From contig CM062293.1 in the NCBI GenBank assembly GCA_031216915.1, positions 149,304,285-149,368,284 on the forward strand: DNA of 64,000 bases, written 5' to 3'. The notes beneath the pieces are model-generated. The model was not told the origin of the DNA, did not search any database, and saw nothing but the letters and a program-made list of their open reading frames with translations. Position 1 is the stretch's first letter; each line of letters begins with the position of its first letter. This DNA comes from Pictodentalium vernedei. Its lineage: Eukaryota; Mollusca; Scaphopoda; Dentaliida; Dentaliidae. The translations under genes and the position numbers were made by a program. Below are positions 1-10,490 of the stretch, piece by piece.

Positions 1-161
1 GAGAGTTTCTAACCCCAACACCCTTCATCGGCATGCATTAAATGATTTTTTGTTGATGGTTCAATTATCGTGCACCATACTTTGGTAACCTTCTGGTGTG
101 AACATGACAAGTTTGAGCCCATTCCGATGAGGCGACAAAGCATTAGAAATCAACGGAAATC

Positions 162-593
162 ATGTCATATTACCCTCCCCTCTTCTCTCATCTACACTGG
201 CTGCCAGTTGAAGAAAGGAAAGAGTACAAAACGCTCCTTCTGACATTCAAAGCCCTGACGGGCCTGGTTCCTGATTATCTGAGCAGTCTGGAACAAAGGG
301 GTGTACCATCTCGATTTCTCCGTTCAACAACTTCGAACTCCCTGTTATACAGACCACGTGGCCTCGCAACGGCAGGCGATCGGGCGTTTTCCGTGGCGAG
401 TCCCTATCTTTGAAATAGGCTGCCCGACCACTTAAGGCACTACAGATGCTTTACAGCTCCAAAAGGCACTAAAACCCCACCTTTTCACCCGAGTTTTCGG
501 TGTGCGTTAGTAGTGTATTCTCCGCGTGTTCCATATAACGCATCTGCTATAATTTTGCGGCTTCATGGCTCTAAACTGTATTTATTATTAATG
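162..593 (+). pseudogene. CR1/Jockey-type LINE reverse transcriptase, C-terminal remnant
   Basis: The frame 162-413 reads HWLPVEERKEYK...TFKALTGLVPDYL...GDRAFSVASPYL. This is the region downstream of the reverse transcriptase that is strongly conserved in CR1/L2/Jockey-like non-LTR retrotransposons. At 411-413 an in-frame TGA occurs where such proteins normally have a Trp, and the same frame continues directly as NRLPDHLR, so the stop looks like a TGG to TGA decay mutation. Homology fades after about 470. No RT catalytic box or endonuclease is present, so this is a dead fragment. It is a different family from the three LINEs further right. The assignment to the broad CR1/Jockey group is firm; the exact clade is not. 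Confidence 0.75.
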
Positions 594-910
594 TTGAGCA
601 ACGATCACTGAAAACTGTAGCACGTAGCAGTCACCTTCTTCGGCAAATCGAGACATCCTCTCAAATGTATTGTGTTCAAAAGACGTTCATTATCAGCGAC
701 ATTAAGCATTAATACTGATAAGTACAGTGCACCCCTAATTGGAAATTTAGCCAAGTTTATCAAAGAATTTCAGACAATTCTGATACCCCTTAGTGTCCAG
801 TCAACAGTTACCTATTTAAAGTTGTATAAATCTTATACGAAATATAAAGGACAAAACTATTAGCACTATTTATGAAAGTTACCATTCGGATTGTATAACA
901 TCCTAATTTC

Positions 911-1000
911 TTAGTCTCAAAATATGCGTGTGACCCCTCACAGGAGCGAGCACATCCAGCTCACTCCGGTGAGAGGCCATGGGCAGTGTTTCTGAGACGG
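911..1000. repeat. Decayed PalA central hairpin
   Basis: The order TTAGTCTCAAAA...TGACCCCTCA...GAGCGAGC...CTCACTCCGGTGAGAGGCCATG...TTTCTGAGAC follows the PalA core (GTCTCAAAAACATAGGTTAT, GACCCCTC, GGAACGAGCTCG and complements) with many substitutions. No TTAA ends remain. Confidence 0.55.
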
Positions 1001-1146
1001 GAAGTGGGGATCTCTGACCATTGAAATAATTAACTCAAAGATTTTTAATCTCAGTGGAACTTCTCGAGGCTGACCTCAGGCTCCCAGTACAGAAACCCTT
1101 TCAGACTTCTTCAACACCCTGAACTGACAAGTACAGTGCACCCCCA

Positions 1147-1720
1147 CCCTTGTATTTTCCCTGGTATGTATCAGACAACGCATTCAGAAATCTAATGTGG
1201 GCATTTGCTGGGAATGAGAGGTTTCTCTCCTACGCCGCATATATATGCAGTACCTCACCCAAAAGGCTCTTATCATCGAATCTATAGGGGGGGGGGGGGG
1301 GGGCGCTCTATAACTGTTGTTGATGTACTCATACCAACAAGTACATGGAAGAACACATTATTTGACGTGAGGCACCATGACTATACTATGTGAATATCAT
1401 TGTATTGTATACTCATGCATGTAAATGTAAGTATCGGTGTATATATGTATATGCGCCCCACCCCCCCCCCCCCACCCCTGTATTTTCCCTGGTATCTATC
1501 AGACAACGCATTCAGAAATCTAATGTGGGCATTTGTTGGGAATGAGAGGTTTCTCTCTGACACTGCATATATGTGCGGTACCCCACCCAAAAAGGCTCTT
1601 ATCATCGAATCTAGGGGGGGGGGGGGGGGCTTATAACTGTTGTTGATGTACTCATACCAACAAGTACATGGAAGAACAAAGTGCTTGACGTCAGGTACCA
1701 TGACTATACGTATGTGAATA
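1147..1720 (+). repeat. Local tandem duplication, period about 328 bp
   Basis: Two units begin with TGTATTTTCCCTGGTAT (1151 and 1479). They share GACAACGCATTCAGAAATCT, GGGAATGAGAGGTTTCTCTC, AAGGCTCTTATCATCGAATC and then a poly-G run. Divergence is a few percent. The short ORFs read through here on either strand are low-complexity shadows. Confidence 0.85.
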
Positions 1721-1730
1721 TCATTGTATT

Positions 1731-1825
1731 GTGTGTCTGTGTATGTATGTGTATGCGTGTATGTGTGCATGTGTATATATGTGTATGTATATGTACGGGT
1801 ATACATATGCGTGTATACCCGTACA
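1731..1825. repeat. TG/TATG-rich microsatellite
   Basis: An irregular run of TGTG, TATG and CGTG units. It explains the Tyr/Thr/His-rich ORF read on the minus strand. Confidence 0.8.
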
Positions 1826-2605
1826 TATCTAAGTTTATAGTTAGTTTCATCTACTATTATGTGTTGCGGATACAGGTCTGGAGAATATTGGGAGTTGGGA
1901 TAGGGATGTGAATAGGCAATCCTGTAGCGATACTCGAATTAGAATTGTAATAGCTGCGGTTGAGAAGAATGGGGGTAAAGAATTGTAATAAAATAGTCTA
2001 ATATATTTAAATGAGCCCCTAAAACTTTGACATCTAGTATTCCTGAGCACCTGTCCTTGTATCGCAGACCACATTCCCCAAAACCACCCCCACCCACCCA
2101 CCCCCTTTTCGTCGGTAGGACTAGTGCCTTTGTTCACCTTAATAAATTCTTGAGGATTGTGTAGAATTCTTTCGGATAACTCTTTGTCAGGGGACACTCC
2201 TGGGACATAGGCCACCCTACCTAACTTTCGTGAGTGTCGACTGTGATGCAAGGAGGGAACGTTCTTCGGGTAAATACTACTTGTGGTTTAAACGTAGGAA
2301 CACACCCTGTAACCAGCTCTTCCAAGCCTAGATTACTATTAAAATTATCTCCATATTAGCATTATTTAGAATGGTTTCTTTCGTGTGCCTGTGATACTTT
2401 TTTATGTACTCAACCCTAGCCACCCAAGCGTAATATAATCTCACAGAGAAAACGTAAAATACTCTGAAGGCAATTTAAACTCAGTACACTATGACATGGA
2501 TACCGGTCAAATCACGGGCATTTACTGCTTGCTTCTTTTTTGTATCGGCACATCCAACCCCTATCCCTACCCCACTCCACCCACCAACTTTGTAATTTAT
2601 TCTGT

Positions 2606-2609
<4 letters not shown>

Positions 2610-2673
<64 letters not shown>
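2610..2673. repeat. (GA)n microsatellite in the LINE-A 3' UTR fragment
   Basis: About 31 GA units. It lies at the same place, relative to the LINE-A terminus, as the GA array at 58923-58977. Confidence 0.9.
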
Positions 2674-2675
<2 letters not shown>

Positions 2676-2825
2676 CTGTATTATTCTCAACGTGTATATT
2701 TTATGACTACCACAGACATGTTTTTTTAATTTATGTAATATACTTCATAGTGCTTTGAATACCTTATATAAGGTAAAAGGCAGAAATAAATCATCATCAT
2801 CATCAATAGAAATGTATAGAGGATA

Positions 2826-2977
2826 TCTAGTGTTTTTGAGTGGATACCGAAAATTATCTCGTGAGTAACCGAGACAAATGATTATTTTTCGCGAGCGTAG
2901 GCGCTCGCGAAAAATAACCATTTGTCTCGGTCACGATCGAGTGAGATAATTTTCGGCATCCACTCAAAAACACTAGA
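2826..2977. repeat. Palindromic foldback repeat
   Basis: The arms begin TCTAGTGTTTTTGAGTGGAT and end with the complement ATCCACTCAAAAACACTAGA. The centre GCGAGCGTAGGCGCTCGCG is itself palindromic. Arms are about 70 bp with few mismatches. A solitary arm-end recurs at 3207-3226. Confidence 0.85.
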
Positions 2978-3400
2978 TTTTCTTTTTATTATTCGCTTTC
3001 TGTAAGGATCTGATCATTCCTATCGATAATTCCACTCGTTTCAACCTTGAATTGATGCATTAAAATAAACAGCTGATGAGCATTGATACACAGAAGTGAT
3101 TTGATCGATACTCGGAACAGATAGCGTCTTGCGATCTGATTCAGCTGGCAGGTTTCATGCATCAATTCATGGTGAATACGTGTTGAATTATTGCTGGAAA
3201 TGATCGCTATCCACTCAAAAACGCTAGATGTTCTTTTCATTATACGTTTTTAGGACAAATTGATCATTTCCAGTGATAATTTGATTCGAATTCACCTTGA
3301 AGTGATGCTTTGAAAGTGGCCATTTTGATTGATACCGTGAAAGTGAAAATTTCTCTATCTTCAGAGTGGGGGATACGATTTCTATCTTTCAGCAATTCTT
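2978..3400. repeat. Diverged tandem duplication, period about 250 bp
   Basis: Both units carry GATCATT(C/T)C followed by GATAATT, a CACCTTGAA/AACCTTGAA block and ATTGATGCAT/AGTGATGCTT, at 3012 and 3262. Each unit is preceded by an arm-end of the adjacent palindrome. Confidence 0.6.
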
Positions 3401-3784
3401 TCGATAATCTATCGTTTCGGGTATAATAAATAGCAGTATTTAAAATTTGAACGAGAGTTGAAACTGTCAGATTTGCCCGACTGGAAAAAATTACCAGACC
3501 TGAAGGTGTCATCTCCGAAACTTAGAAGCCCGGTAAAAATATATTGTCTTGAAACACTTTTGAAGGATTATAATTATTTAACTTCTTTCATCACACCTGA
3601 ATATTTCAGAAAGAAAAATGGATGATTTAAAAGAGGTGTTTGACCGACAGATTACAAATAAGTATTTAAATTTTTGTCGGGAAATCACCAAATAATTTGT
3701 GCACGTGACGGATACTTTCCGTTCATACTTTCCGTTCAAGTATTGTTACTCTCTTATATGTGATATGACCTTTGGAACAGAATT
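3401..3784. other. Unassigned AT-rich sequence
   Basis: I see no ORF, hairpin or known repeat here beyond a short duplicated TACTTTCCGTTCA near 3713-3740. Confidence 0.5.
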
Positions 3785-4320
3785 ATTTATTTATTTATTG
3801 GGGTTTAACGGCACTTTCCACAGCTAGAGTCACCTCGTGTCGGACAGTTTTACGGGTGGAGGAAACTGGAGTACCCGGAGAGAACCACTGAGCAACGACG
3901 AGTAATGTCAGACTCCTCAACGTACCAACCCACACAAGTAGGTTTAGCATTGGCTGAAGACAAGTGCACCATCGACGTGCAGTACGACTTAGTATACAGT
4001 GTCGGACAGTTTTACGGGTGGAGGAAACATAAGTACCCGGAGAGAACCACCGATCAGCGACGAGTAACTGTCAGACTCCCCAATGTACAAATCCCATACG
4101 AGCAGGATAAGCATTGATTGAATACAAGCGCACCATCGACGTGGGGTACGCCTTAGTACACAACGCTAACGTGCTCCCTCCCACGTGAACAATCGGGATT
4201 AAGTGCCCTGTCCAAGGACACAACGCAGCTGTCCCTGGCGTTGTGCCCTCGAACCGTAGATATTTCGGTTTGAAGTCCAATGTCGAAACCAATGAACCAC
4301 CTTGCTCCTTTTGAGATAGA
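3785..4320 (-). mobile_element. SINE-1, tRNA head, internal partial duplication
   Basis: Read on the minus strand there is a tRNA-like head (GGTGGTTCATTGG as A box, then ACTTCAAACCGAAA and GGTTCGAGGGC as B-box-like sequence). The SINE-1 body follows (GTGTCCTTGGACAGGGCACT, CATCGACGTGC complement, CTCTCCGGGTACTCC). It ends GTTAAACCCCAATAAATAAA at 3785. The block TGTCGGACAGTTTTACGGGT occurs twice (near 3838 and 4000), so about 160 bp of the body is tandemly duplicated. Transcription would be by RNA polymerase III and mobility would need a LINE. No protein is encoded. Confidence 0.85.
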
Positions 4321-4345
4321 AATTATTGACTGAAAGGATATGCTT

Positions 4346-4740
4346 TCCAAAGACACTTACATACCCGAATAAGAAAAACGTCAGTATGGGTTATGTCCAC
4401 GTCAATCAACCAGAATAACTTATAATGTTCCAATAAGAATAAAATGCTCCTCCTCTGATTGGACAAGAGCTCGCTTAGTATATTCTATGTTTACGGCTCA
4501 AGTGGCAAATGTTACCGTCTGACGTCACAACGCAAAATATTTGGAATGACGTCACCCGTTTCGTAATTGCTTCATCAACAGAGTGACAGGCAAGCCGTTT
4601 CATTTTTCTCTATTTTTCACACGTGCAGCAGACGATGTTCCCGATGAAGTGTTGTTTAAATTTCAAAACAAATTTACGATTTGAACTGAGATGGAATGAG
4701 TTTATCTGGTTTATTGATTATTTATCCAGTGGTGGGGTAC
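4346..4740. other. Unassigned sequence
   Basis: No coding or repeat signal that I can support. Short AT-rich tracts only. Confidence 0.5.
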
Positions 4741-4831
4741 ACGAGAGGTTTATTTACTAAACCTGTGATCGTTAAAAGTTGTCTTGAACAAGGCAACTTT
4801 TAACGATCACATGTTTAGTAAAGCCTCTCGT
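4741..4831. repeat. Palindromic foldback
   Basis: ACGAGAGGTTTATTTACTAA ... TTAGTAAAGCCTCTCGT, with an inner stem GATCGTTAAAAGTTG / CAACTTTTAACGATC and an 11-bp loop. No other copy is visible in the window. Confidence 0.85.
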
Positions 4832-4876
4832 GTTTCACGATGTAGGGCTATGGGTAGTGTCTTATTGGAACAAATA

Positions 4877-5026
4877 CGTTATTGTGATGAGTTGGTGGTA
4901 ACATGGTCTGAGGTTTGCGGCTTGGAGCGTATGTTCAACCTCGACGCTTCGCGTCTCAGTTGAACATAAGCGCCGACCCGGAAACCTCAAACCATGTTAC
5001 TGTTAACTCATCATAATTTATAACGT
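4877..5026. repeat. Palindromic foldback
   Basis: The left arm GTGATGAGTTGGTGGTAACA continues to TGAGGTTT; the right arm mirrors it with AAACCTCAAACCATGTTACT and AACTCATCATAA. The inner stem is ATGTTCAACCTCGACGC / GCGTCTCAGTTGAACAT. Confidence 0.85.
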
Positions 5027-5765
5027 TTTCCCAAAAAAAACCCCGCTATAATAGCCGCTCAGATGAAACCCCCCACAACATTTGATACTGTAAAACCAAA
5101 ATACCCAACCCAGACGATAAAAAATGCAGTAAAATATAATTTCGTATCACAACAGTGTAAAAGCTGAGCCCCTATTTTTTTAAATCAGGTCAATGAGTAA
5201 TTGTCTTTATTGATCGTGACTTACAATTAATACAGGTAAAACGATATCGATTTGGTTTCAGAAGCGAACGACATAAACACTCACAGACAGAAAACAGAAC
5301 ATTTGTTAACAAACTTGTTTTCCATACAGTTCAGCTTTATAATTATATAATGCCCGGTTCGCTTTAGAAATATATACATATATATAGAAATAGAACCACA
5401 AAAGCATATGGCTCTTGAATCGTGGTTGACTTTTACCGGTAAATGTTAACACTCTTCCTCACAAATAGACCTTAATCTTTAACAATTTATTCATAGCAAG
5501 ATTTTGGTCCGCAGCTTCACAAAACACGATCAAAACGCTTGTATTGATGAGTGTAGATACGACTTATCTCAGGCGCTCTTTGTTATTTTTGCTCTGTTGC
5601 GATTGTAGATTTTCTTTGGACAAAAGTAACTAAACAACCGACTGTAAATATCAATTGCCCACAAATCTCCGAATCGAAGCAACAGAAAGTGACAAAAAAG
5701 TACGGCTGTTGCTTAACTCCAAGCAATCTGGTAATATTTCAAAACCGCTGTTGCCCATGTAGCAT
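5027..5765. other. Unassigned AT-rich sequence
   Basis: I see no gene, RNA or repeat that can be supported. Confidence 0.5.
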
Positions 5766-5911
5766 GAAACATTTAACAAATTATATCTTGTTTGACAGAG
5801 TTCATTGAGCTATGTCAACCATGATATAATTTATTAAATTCTCAGTTGCATTGTGGGAAATATTTCCTGCTGAAAACCCTCGTATTTTGACATCAGAGTG
5901 CGGAGGGTTAA
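5766..5911. repeat. Decayed PalC-like TTAA element
   Basis: The right end CATCAGAGTGCGGAGGGTTAA closely matches the PalC terminus at 17417-17435. The interior TTTGACAGAG...CTATGTCAACC resembles the PalC core. The left end is lost or highly diverged (TTTAACAAATT). Confidence 0.5.
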
Positions 5912-6011
5912 ATATGGACAAAAGCAGATGCAACGAAGAAGATGCTTTCCAAATATAACTGAATGCTGGGCTCTGCTTTTGAAATGAAACAATTTAACAG
6001 CATATCTTTGC

Positions 6012-6345
6012 CAGTAGTAGGAGATGTGGATATCGTCCCCCATTGGCAGGACCTAGTGCAGGACCTAGGAATTGACATGATGTTACGTGACCCAGTGGCG
6101 CCATGTTGTGTTGTCCAGGTAACCTGCGTTAGCGGCCATCCTGTGACGTCATCCCCATAGTGATGCGTGGTGTTAGTGCGCATGCGCAGTGCGTGTTGTT
6201 AGGGTCATATGTGTTTCCGTCGTCCATTTTGTATACTGGAGGCCGCCATCTTGGTTTCTATGGTAGCACGTGGTTGCTATGTTACCCAAAGGCTTACAAC
6301 AAGACAGGGGTATGTTCGGAGGATATGTTCGATTGAATCGGTGTA
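6012..6345 (-). repeat. Element K terminal block with TIR
   Basis: This block recurs in reverse complement at 22076-22390 and, as a solitary copy, at 35571-35885. Shared strings include GACGTCAT, CACTATGG/CCATAGTG, CGCGCATGCGC-like sequence, GTGTTTCCGTCGTCCATTTT, GGTAGCACGTGGTTGCTATG and CGATTGAAT. The terminus is CAGTAGTA. Confidence 0.8.
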
Positions 6346-6891
6346 TCACGAATTACCCAAATAAACCCGACAAGTTTACTATTTCGAATTCTTTCAGAAT
6401 CCTCGGCTTCTATCTATCTATGCAATAGTTTTCGTCTACCTGGGCATGTTCCTTTGCTCTGGAGTATACTCCAGTAGAGTAGAAGTGCCTGTAAGCTGGA
6501 ACAGCTTTACTTATTATTACTATATTTAGCTTTTCTGGTCTGTTCTTGTAAGTTCTGACCCTATCCCGAGTACTCTTGTTGTTTCATTTATCTAGATCAC
6601 CCAAGCAGTTCACTTTACTGGCGCTAACTAACCAATCAGATTGCTTGATTCCCCATAATCTGTAAGCAGAGTTATCTCCCTTGTGTATATCAAAAGCCTA
6701 TATCATTCCCAAAGTCAATAAGCTATCGAGTCGCTTTACTGGCTTCAGAAGTGTGTGAAAATAATATGAAAAAATGGTTTTATAAAATATATTGAGACTA
6801 AAGAAATAAATAAAAAATACCGCCAAAGATTATGATGCCTCATTCGCACCTCTGAACTCAGAGTGCGAGCATCCTAATTAGAATCTCAATT

Positions 6892-7720
6892 ATGGAAACA
6901 CTGGAACTACCAGCGCGACTGAAGAAAACGATAGCAGCTCTGGGCGTCTCTTGCCCTATCACCTGGACTATCCAGGAAACAGGCAAGAGCGTCCATCTGT
7001 CTCTTGAGTTCAAGATCGAGGAAGACAAGAAATCACCACCCTACTCGGGGAGAGGTAGTACCGTTGATGAGAGGATCCCCTCTCACACTGGTCCTCACCC
7101 GAGTAGGTCAGTAGGCCCTGAAAAGAGAAAGAGAAGAAAGAAGAGCCTGTCCACCAAGCGGAGGGATTCCCGACGCTTGGAGGCATTCTTGGAGATGAAG
7201 AAAGAGAACGGTGAGGAAAAGAAAGAGCCAGAGGCGGCCACCACTTCCCCTCCCACTCCCACAGACAGCCCCATCCAAATTCCGGCTTCCCAGTCGGTAT
7301 TGTCGGATGTGGAAGAGTCTGTGGAGACTGAGGTGGAAATGGAAGCTGCCCTCTCGCCTCTTCCTGATCCCCCACTCGCCTCTTCCTTCTAAACCAGAAT
7401 GCCAGGACGCGGGCGACAGGATAGAGAACATCTTACGGGAAAACAAAATACAAGGGGACCTTCACAGGCAAGAGATGGACAGGAAATACCAAGTATTCCT
7501 CCAACAAATCGAAGAAGCCAAAAAACTAATAGACGCCAGAAACCCACAACAACAAAAGACTCAGCAATCACCCACAACCACTCCAGACTCGGCTAGGACC
7601 AGACCCTTCAAAACTCACCAACCACCATCAGGCAGCCCACCAACAACACCAACTACCGCTGTCTCTCCTTCCAAACCTCCACCTCTGAAAAAGAAGCAGA
7701 AAAGACACAAGCGCCGCTAA
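6892..7720 (+). pseudogene. Element K basic proline-rich protein, frameshifted copy
   Basis: Unrecognised protein. The ATG at 6892 aligns with the equivalent ATG of the second copy (METLELPARLKKTI versus MENLELPDRLRKAV), which fixes the start. The first 45 residues look like a small folded domain (LGVSCPITWTIQETGK, then VHLSLEF). After that it is Pro/Ser/Lys/Glu-rich with basic clusters (EKRKRRKKSLSTKRRDSRR). The first frame ends at 7392, but homology to the intact copy moves to the +1 frame near 7362-7375, at a run of C (SPLPD, then PHSPLPSKPE). From there it runs to 7720 through a helical, charged stretch (ENILRENKIQ) and a basic tail KKKQKRHKRR. One indel therefore explains the break. The basic tail suggests a nuclear or nucleic-acid-binding role, which is inference only. 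Confidence 0.6.
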
Positions 7721-7867
7721 CAACCCACAACTTCTCCTCCTTTACCACGGTCTGAAACTTCAAAATTCTACAGCTAATGAGCGTCGAAAGGTGCTTGCTC
7801 CCCAAATTGTCCCTACGCGCCTTCGGCGCGCGAAACCATTTGATTTGGTTTGGCTATCGAGTTGTTA

Positions 7868-8560
7868 CTGAATCATTGCTCGAACAACTCGAAGCCCATC
7901 GAGCAAATGAGCTTTAGAGTAATTGCTTGATCGTGTAACTCGACATATTGCTCGAACGACTCGAAGCCCATCGAGCAAATGAGCTTTAGAGTAATTGCTC
8001 GGTCGAGTGACTCGACATACTGCTCGTCGACTCATATCGGTATTTGAGGATACCTATGGCCTGGTATTGTATTATTTGAGGATATTTTTTATAGGATACT
8101 TATCTAAGGATACTATTACTTGTTTGGCCCAGCCTTCTAGCCCACCCCAAGACATACCTATTCCAAATTCTCCCAATAAGCTATCGGGCAGTTACTGAAA
8201 AGTCATTGCTCGAATGACTCGAAGTCCATCGAGCAAATGAGCTTTAGAGTAATTGCTCGATCGAGTGACTCGACATATTGCTCGAATGACTCGAAGCCCA
8301 TCGAGCATATGAGCTATAGAGCAATTGCTCGTTCGAGTGACTCGCACATACGACTCTTAGCCTCATTTCAGAAAAAAAGGATTCTGTAGCCACAGGCATA
8401 TCCTAAAAAGGGATTCTATATGGATACCAAAAAGGGATTCCATAAATGGTATTCCGTTTTACCTCGAGTGACTCGACATATTGCTCAAACGACTCGAATC
8501 CCATCAAGCAAATGAGCTATAGAGCAATTGCTCGTTCGAGAGACTCGCACATACTACTCT
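7868..8560. repeat. CTCGA-type tandem repeats in element K
   Basis: Clusters at 7868-8035, 8200-8350 and 8465-8560 share the unit (T)TGCTCGAACGACTCGAAG, CCCATCGAGCAAATGAGCT, AGAGTAATTGCTCG and GAGTGACTCGACATA. They are separated by AAAAAGGGATTC repeats (8365-8450, 8575-8645). The same set lies in reverse at 21060-21520 inside the short K copy, so the repeats belong to K. Confidence 0.85.
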
Positions 8561-8877
8561 TAGCCTCATTTCAGAAAAAAGGGATTCCATAGCCATAGGC
8601 GTTTCCCAAAAAGGGATTCGCAAAAAGGGATTCCGTAAATTGAATTCCTAGCCGACTCCGTAAAATGATGTTCCGTGATTTGATATAAATGAAAGCAATG
8701 ACTTCAGTAACAACTCGATAACTTATTGGCTTTGGAGAGAAGAAATGGTTTGGCGCGCCGAAGGCGCGCAGGGACGAATTTGGGGAACAAGCCCCTTTCA
8801 ACCCTCAGTGGCTGTAGGTGATGGCTTTACACATGTTTAGGCGTGTTGAAGGAGGAAAAGGAAGGAGGAAAGAAGGT

Positions 8878-9576
8878 CTATCCCCTTCTGGCCTTTTTGC
8901 GGCTTTTCTTCTTTGGAGGTTGGCAGGGTGATGGTGATGAGGCTGGTGGTGGTGGTGTAGAGCCGTGTTCTCTTAGACATTCTCTTGCTCTTTCCTGTGT
9001 TGCCTTGGCCAACTCTACCTCTCTCATGATCCTCTCCATAAGGGTTGGTGGCTTTACCGCTCCCGGGCTTTCCGGTAGTGAAGGAAGGGGGGAGTGAGGG
9101 GTGGGAGGCGGTGAAAAAGCAACTTCCAGTTCCTCCTCAGTCTCCACTGGACGTTCCTCATCCAACTGTACCGGCTCAGGAGCCGGCAGTTGATTGGGTG
9201 CACCAGTGGGACTAGGAGGGGAACTGGCGGCTGCCTCCAGAGCCTCCACCCCCTCACTCAACTCTTTCTTCCTATTCCGGAAGGCCTCCAAGCACCGGGC
9301 GTCCCTGCGCTTGGTTGATGGACTCTTCTTCTTTTTCCTCTTTTCCGGGCCTCCGTGCCTCTTCGGGTGAGGACCAGTGGGAGAGGGGTTCCTCTCGCCA
9401 AGGGTACTACCTCTCCCCGAAGAGGGTGGTGTTGTGGTGTTTTCTTCTTCAACTCTAAATTCCAGGTTCAGATGAACGCTCTTGCCCATTTCCTGGATAG
9501 TCCAAGAGATGGGACAAGAGACGCCCAGAGCTGAGACGGCTTTCCTAAGACGATCCGGCAATTCCAGGTTTTCCAT
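8878..9576 (-). CDS. Element K basic proline-rich protein, intact copy
   Basis: Unrecognised protein of 232 residues. The frame is open from 9597, but I choose the Met at 9576 because MENLELPDRLRKAVSALG aligns with the start of the first copy. Layout: residues 1-45 are a conserved domain (GVSCPISWTIQEMGK, HLNLEFRVEE). About 50-110 are Ser/Pro/Lys-rich with KRKKKKSPSTKRRD. About 110-175 are acidic/Pro-rich. About 180-210 form a probable amphipathic helix (MERIMREVELAKATQERA). The end is a basic tail KKKSRKKARRG. It has no DDE, integrase, RT or zinc motif. Conservation of the reading frame between two inverted copies argues that it is, or was, the K-encoded protein. Function is unknown; an accessory or DNA-binding role is a guess. 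Confidence 0.6.
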   Translation of the reverse strand: MENLELPDRLRKAVSALGVSCPISWTIQEMGKSVHLNLEFRVEEENTTTPPSSGRGSTLGERNPSPTGPHPKRHGGPEKRKKKKSPSTKRRDARCLEAFRNRKKELSEGVEALEAAASSPPSPTGAPNQLPAPEPVQLDEERPVETEEELEVAFSPPPTPHSPLPSLPESPGAVKPPTLMERIMREVELAKATQERARECLREHGSTPPPPASSPSPCQPPKKKSRKKARRG

Positions 9577-9807
9577 TGTTATAAACAAGGTCTTCACGCT
9601 CTGAGATCAGAAGTGTGAATGCACCTTGGCTTTGGAAATGATATAGGCTTTTGATATACTCAAGGGAGATAACTCTGCATACCGATTATGAGAAATCAAG
9701 CAATCTGATTGGTTAGTTAGCGCCAGCAAAGTGAACTGCTTGGGTGATCTGGATTAATGAATCAACAAGGGTACTCGGAATAGAGTCAGAACTAACAGGC
9801 TGATCAG

Positions 9808-10032
9808 GCCTGAAAATAAGCAGTCTGACATTTGCAGAATGAGGTTCCCAGAGGGTGAATTTGGTGATGCTATCCCATACAGTGGACCAATTTATCCTCG
9901 GAGACCCTGATTCAGATTGAGGTTCACAGAGGGTAAATTTAGTGATGCTACCTTGCTGTGCAAGGTGGCATCACTAAATTCACCCTCTGGGGACCTCATT
10001 TTGCAGATGACAGTCTGCTTATTTTCTGGCTT
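9808..10032. repeat. Nested foldback repeat
   Basis: The outer left arm (AAAATAAGCAGTCTGACATT, TGAGGTTCCCAGAGGGTGAA) and the right arm 9960-10032 are complementary. An inner palindrome at 9918-9997 (GAGGTTCACAGAGGGTAAAT ... CACCCTCTGGGGACCTC) shares the same sequence, so the arm is present three times. Confidence 0.85.
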
Positions 10033-10245
10033 GAGGCTGATGTGTTCTCGCAAAGGAAAAGAAACAAAATAATTCTGATTAATTGACTGTTGTAATAATT
10101 TGTTTATTTCTGGCAATGGACATTTAAAAACTGAATACAATACCTGCAAAGTAAACAAAAAAGAAATTGTATTAATCAGATAACACATTACAATCCAGAA
10201 ATTAAGCAATATATGTTTCGATGTAACATTCTTCAGTGCCAGGGT

Positions 10246-10490
10246 GAATTTATTTATTTATTGGTGTTTAAGGTCACATATTTTTACACAATGGCTAACC
10301 ATGACCACAACATGGAGATAAAGTCAAGTTTATAGTCAATCATTTATACCCAAGTTGCCTATTTGTCTCTTTCAGAGGACTTCCACCCCAAGCATTGGTG
10401 ACTGAGTCATATTTTACCAGTAAAACAGGGCTTGTTTATCACAGTAAACAAGCACTGCTTCACTTACCAGGGTTCTCAAAGCGGAAGGTG
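10246..10490 (-). repeat. Repeat G, uninterrupted at its TTAA
   Basis: ATTTATTTATTGGTGTTTAA then GGTCACAT...ATGGCTAACCATGACC, later TTTTACCAGTAAAAC and ACAGTAAACAAGCACTGCTT. Other copies are at 13835, 36010 and 41984. Read on the minus strand it ends GTGACCTTAAACACCAATAA plus ATAA repeats, like one class of SINE-1 tail. It is the empty-site reference for the PalB insertion at 16294. Confidence 0.75.

Larger units (their letters stand above)
672..2805 (+). mobile_element. LINE-A 3' end fragment, 5'-truncated and interrupted
   Basis: Residues near 733-790 read NLAKFIKEFQTIL, matching NLAKFIREIQTIL at the C-terminus of LINE-A ORF2 (57.5 kb). Further along, 2190-2330 matches the LINE-A 3' UTR near 58.57-58.68 kb: both have GATGCAAGGAGGGAA, then CTCGGGTAAAT-like and GGAACACAC-like blocks. 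The end also matches: both have a GA microsatellite, then ACTACCACAGACA, then TTATGTAATATA, then a short simple repeat ((ATC)n here, (AAATA)n there). The interior 870-1880 does not align and holds a decayed PalA hairpin and a local tandem duplication. This is therefore a second, older LINE-A copy reduced to its 3' part. Confidence 0.7.
6012..9815. mobile_element. Element K, inverted dimer of an ORF-bearing TIR element
   Basis: The left end is a TIR starting CAGTAGTA (6012), then a conserved terminal block to about 6345, a spacer, an ORF on the plus strand and CTCGA-type tandem repeats. The right half repeats spacer, ORF and GC-hairpin block in reverse: 9600-9800 is the reverse complement of about 6530-6740 (GATCACCCAAGCAGTTCACT, ACCAATCAGATTGCTTGATT). 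Both ORFs are followed by the same hairpin block (CGCGCCTTCGGCGCG at 7815 and its complement near 8754). The right half lacks the outer terminal block. The ORF-less copy at 20979-22390 supplies both TIRs. No transposase motif was recognised. Confidence 0.7.

Noticed and set aside
1381..1806. 141-codon minus-strand ORF rich in Tyr/Thr/His
   Set aside because: Produced by TG/TATG simple repeats and poly-C.
2481..2729. Ser-Leu or Arg-Glu repeat ORFs, and a similar one at 58853
   Set aside because: Translations of (GA)n microsatellites.
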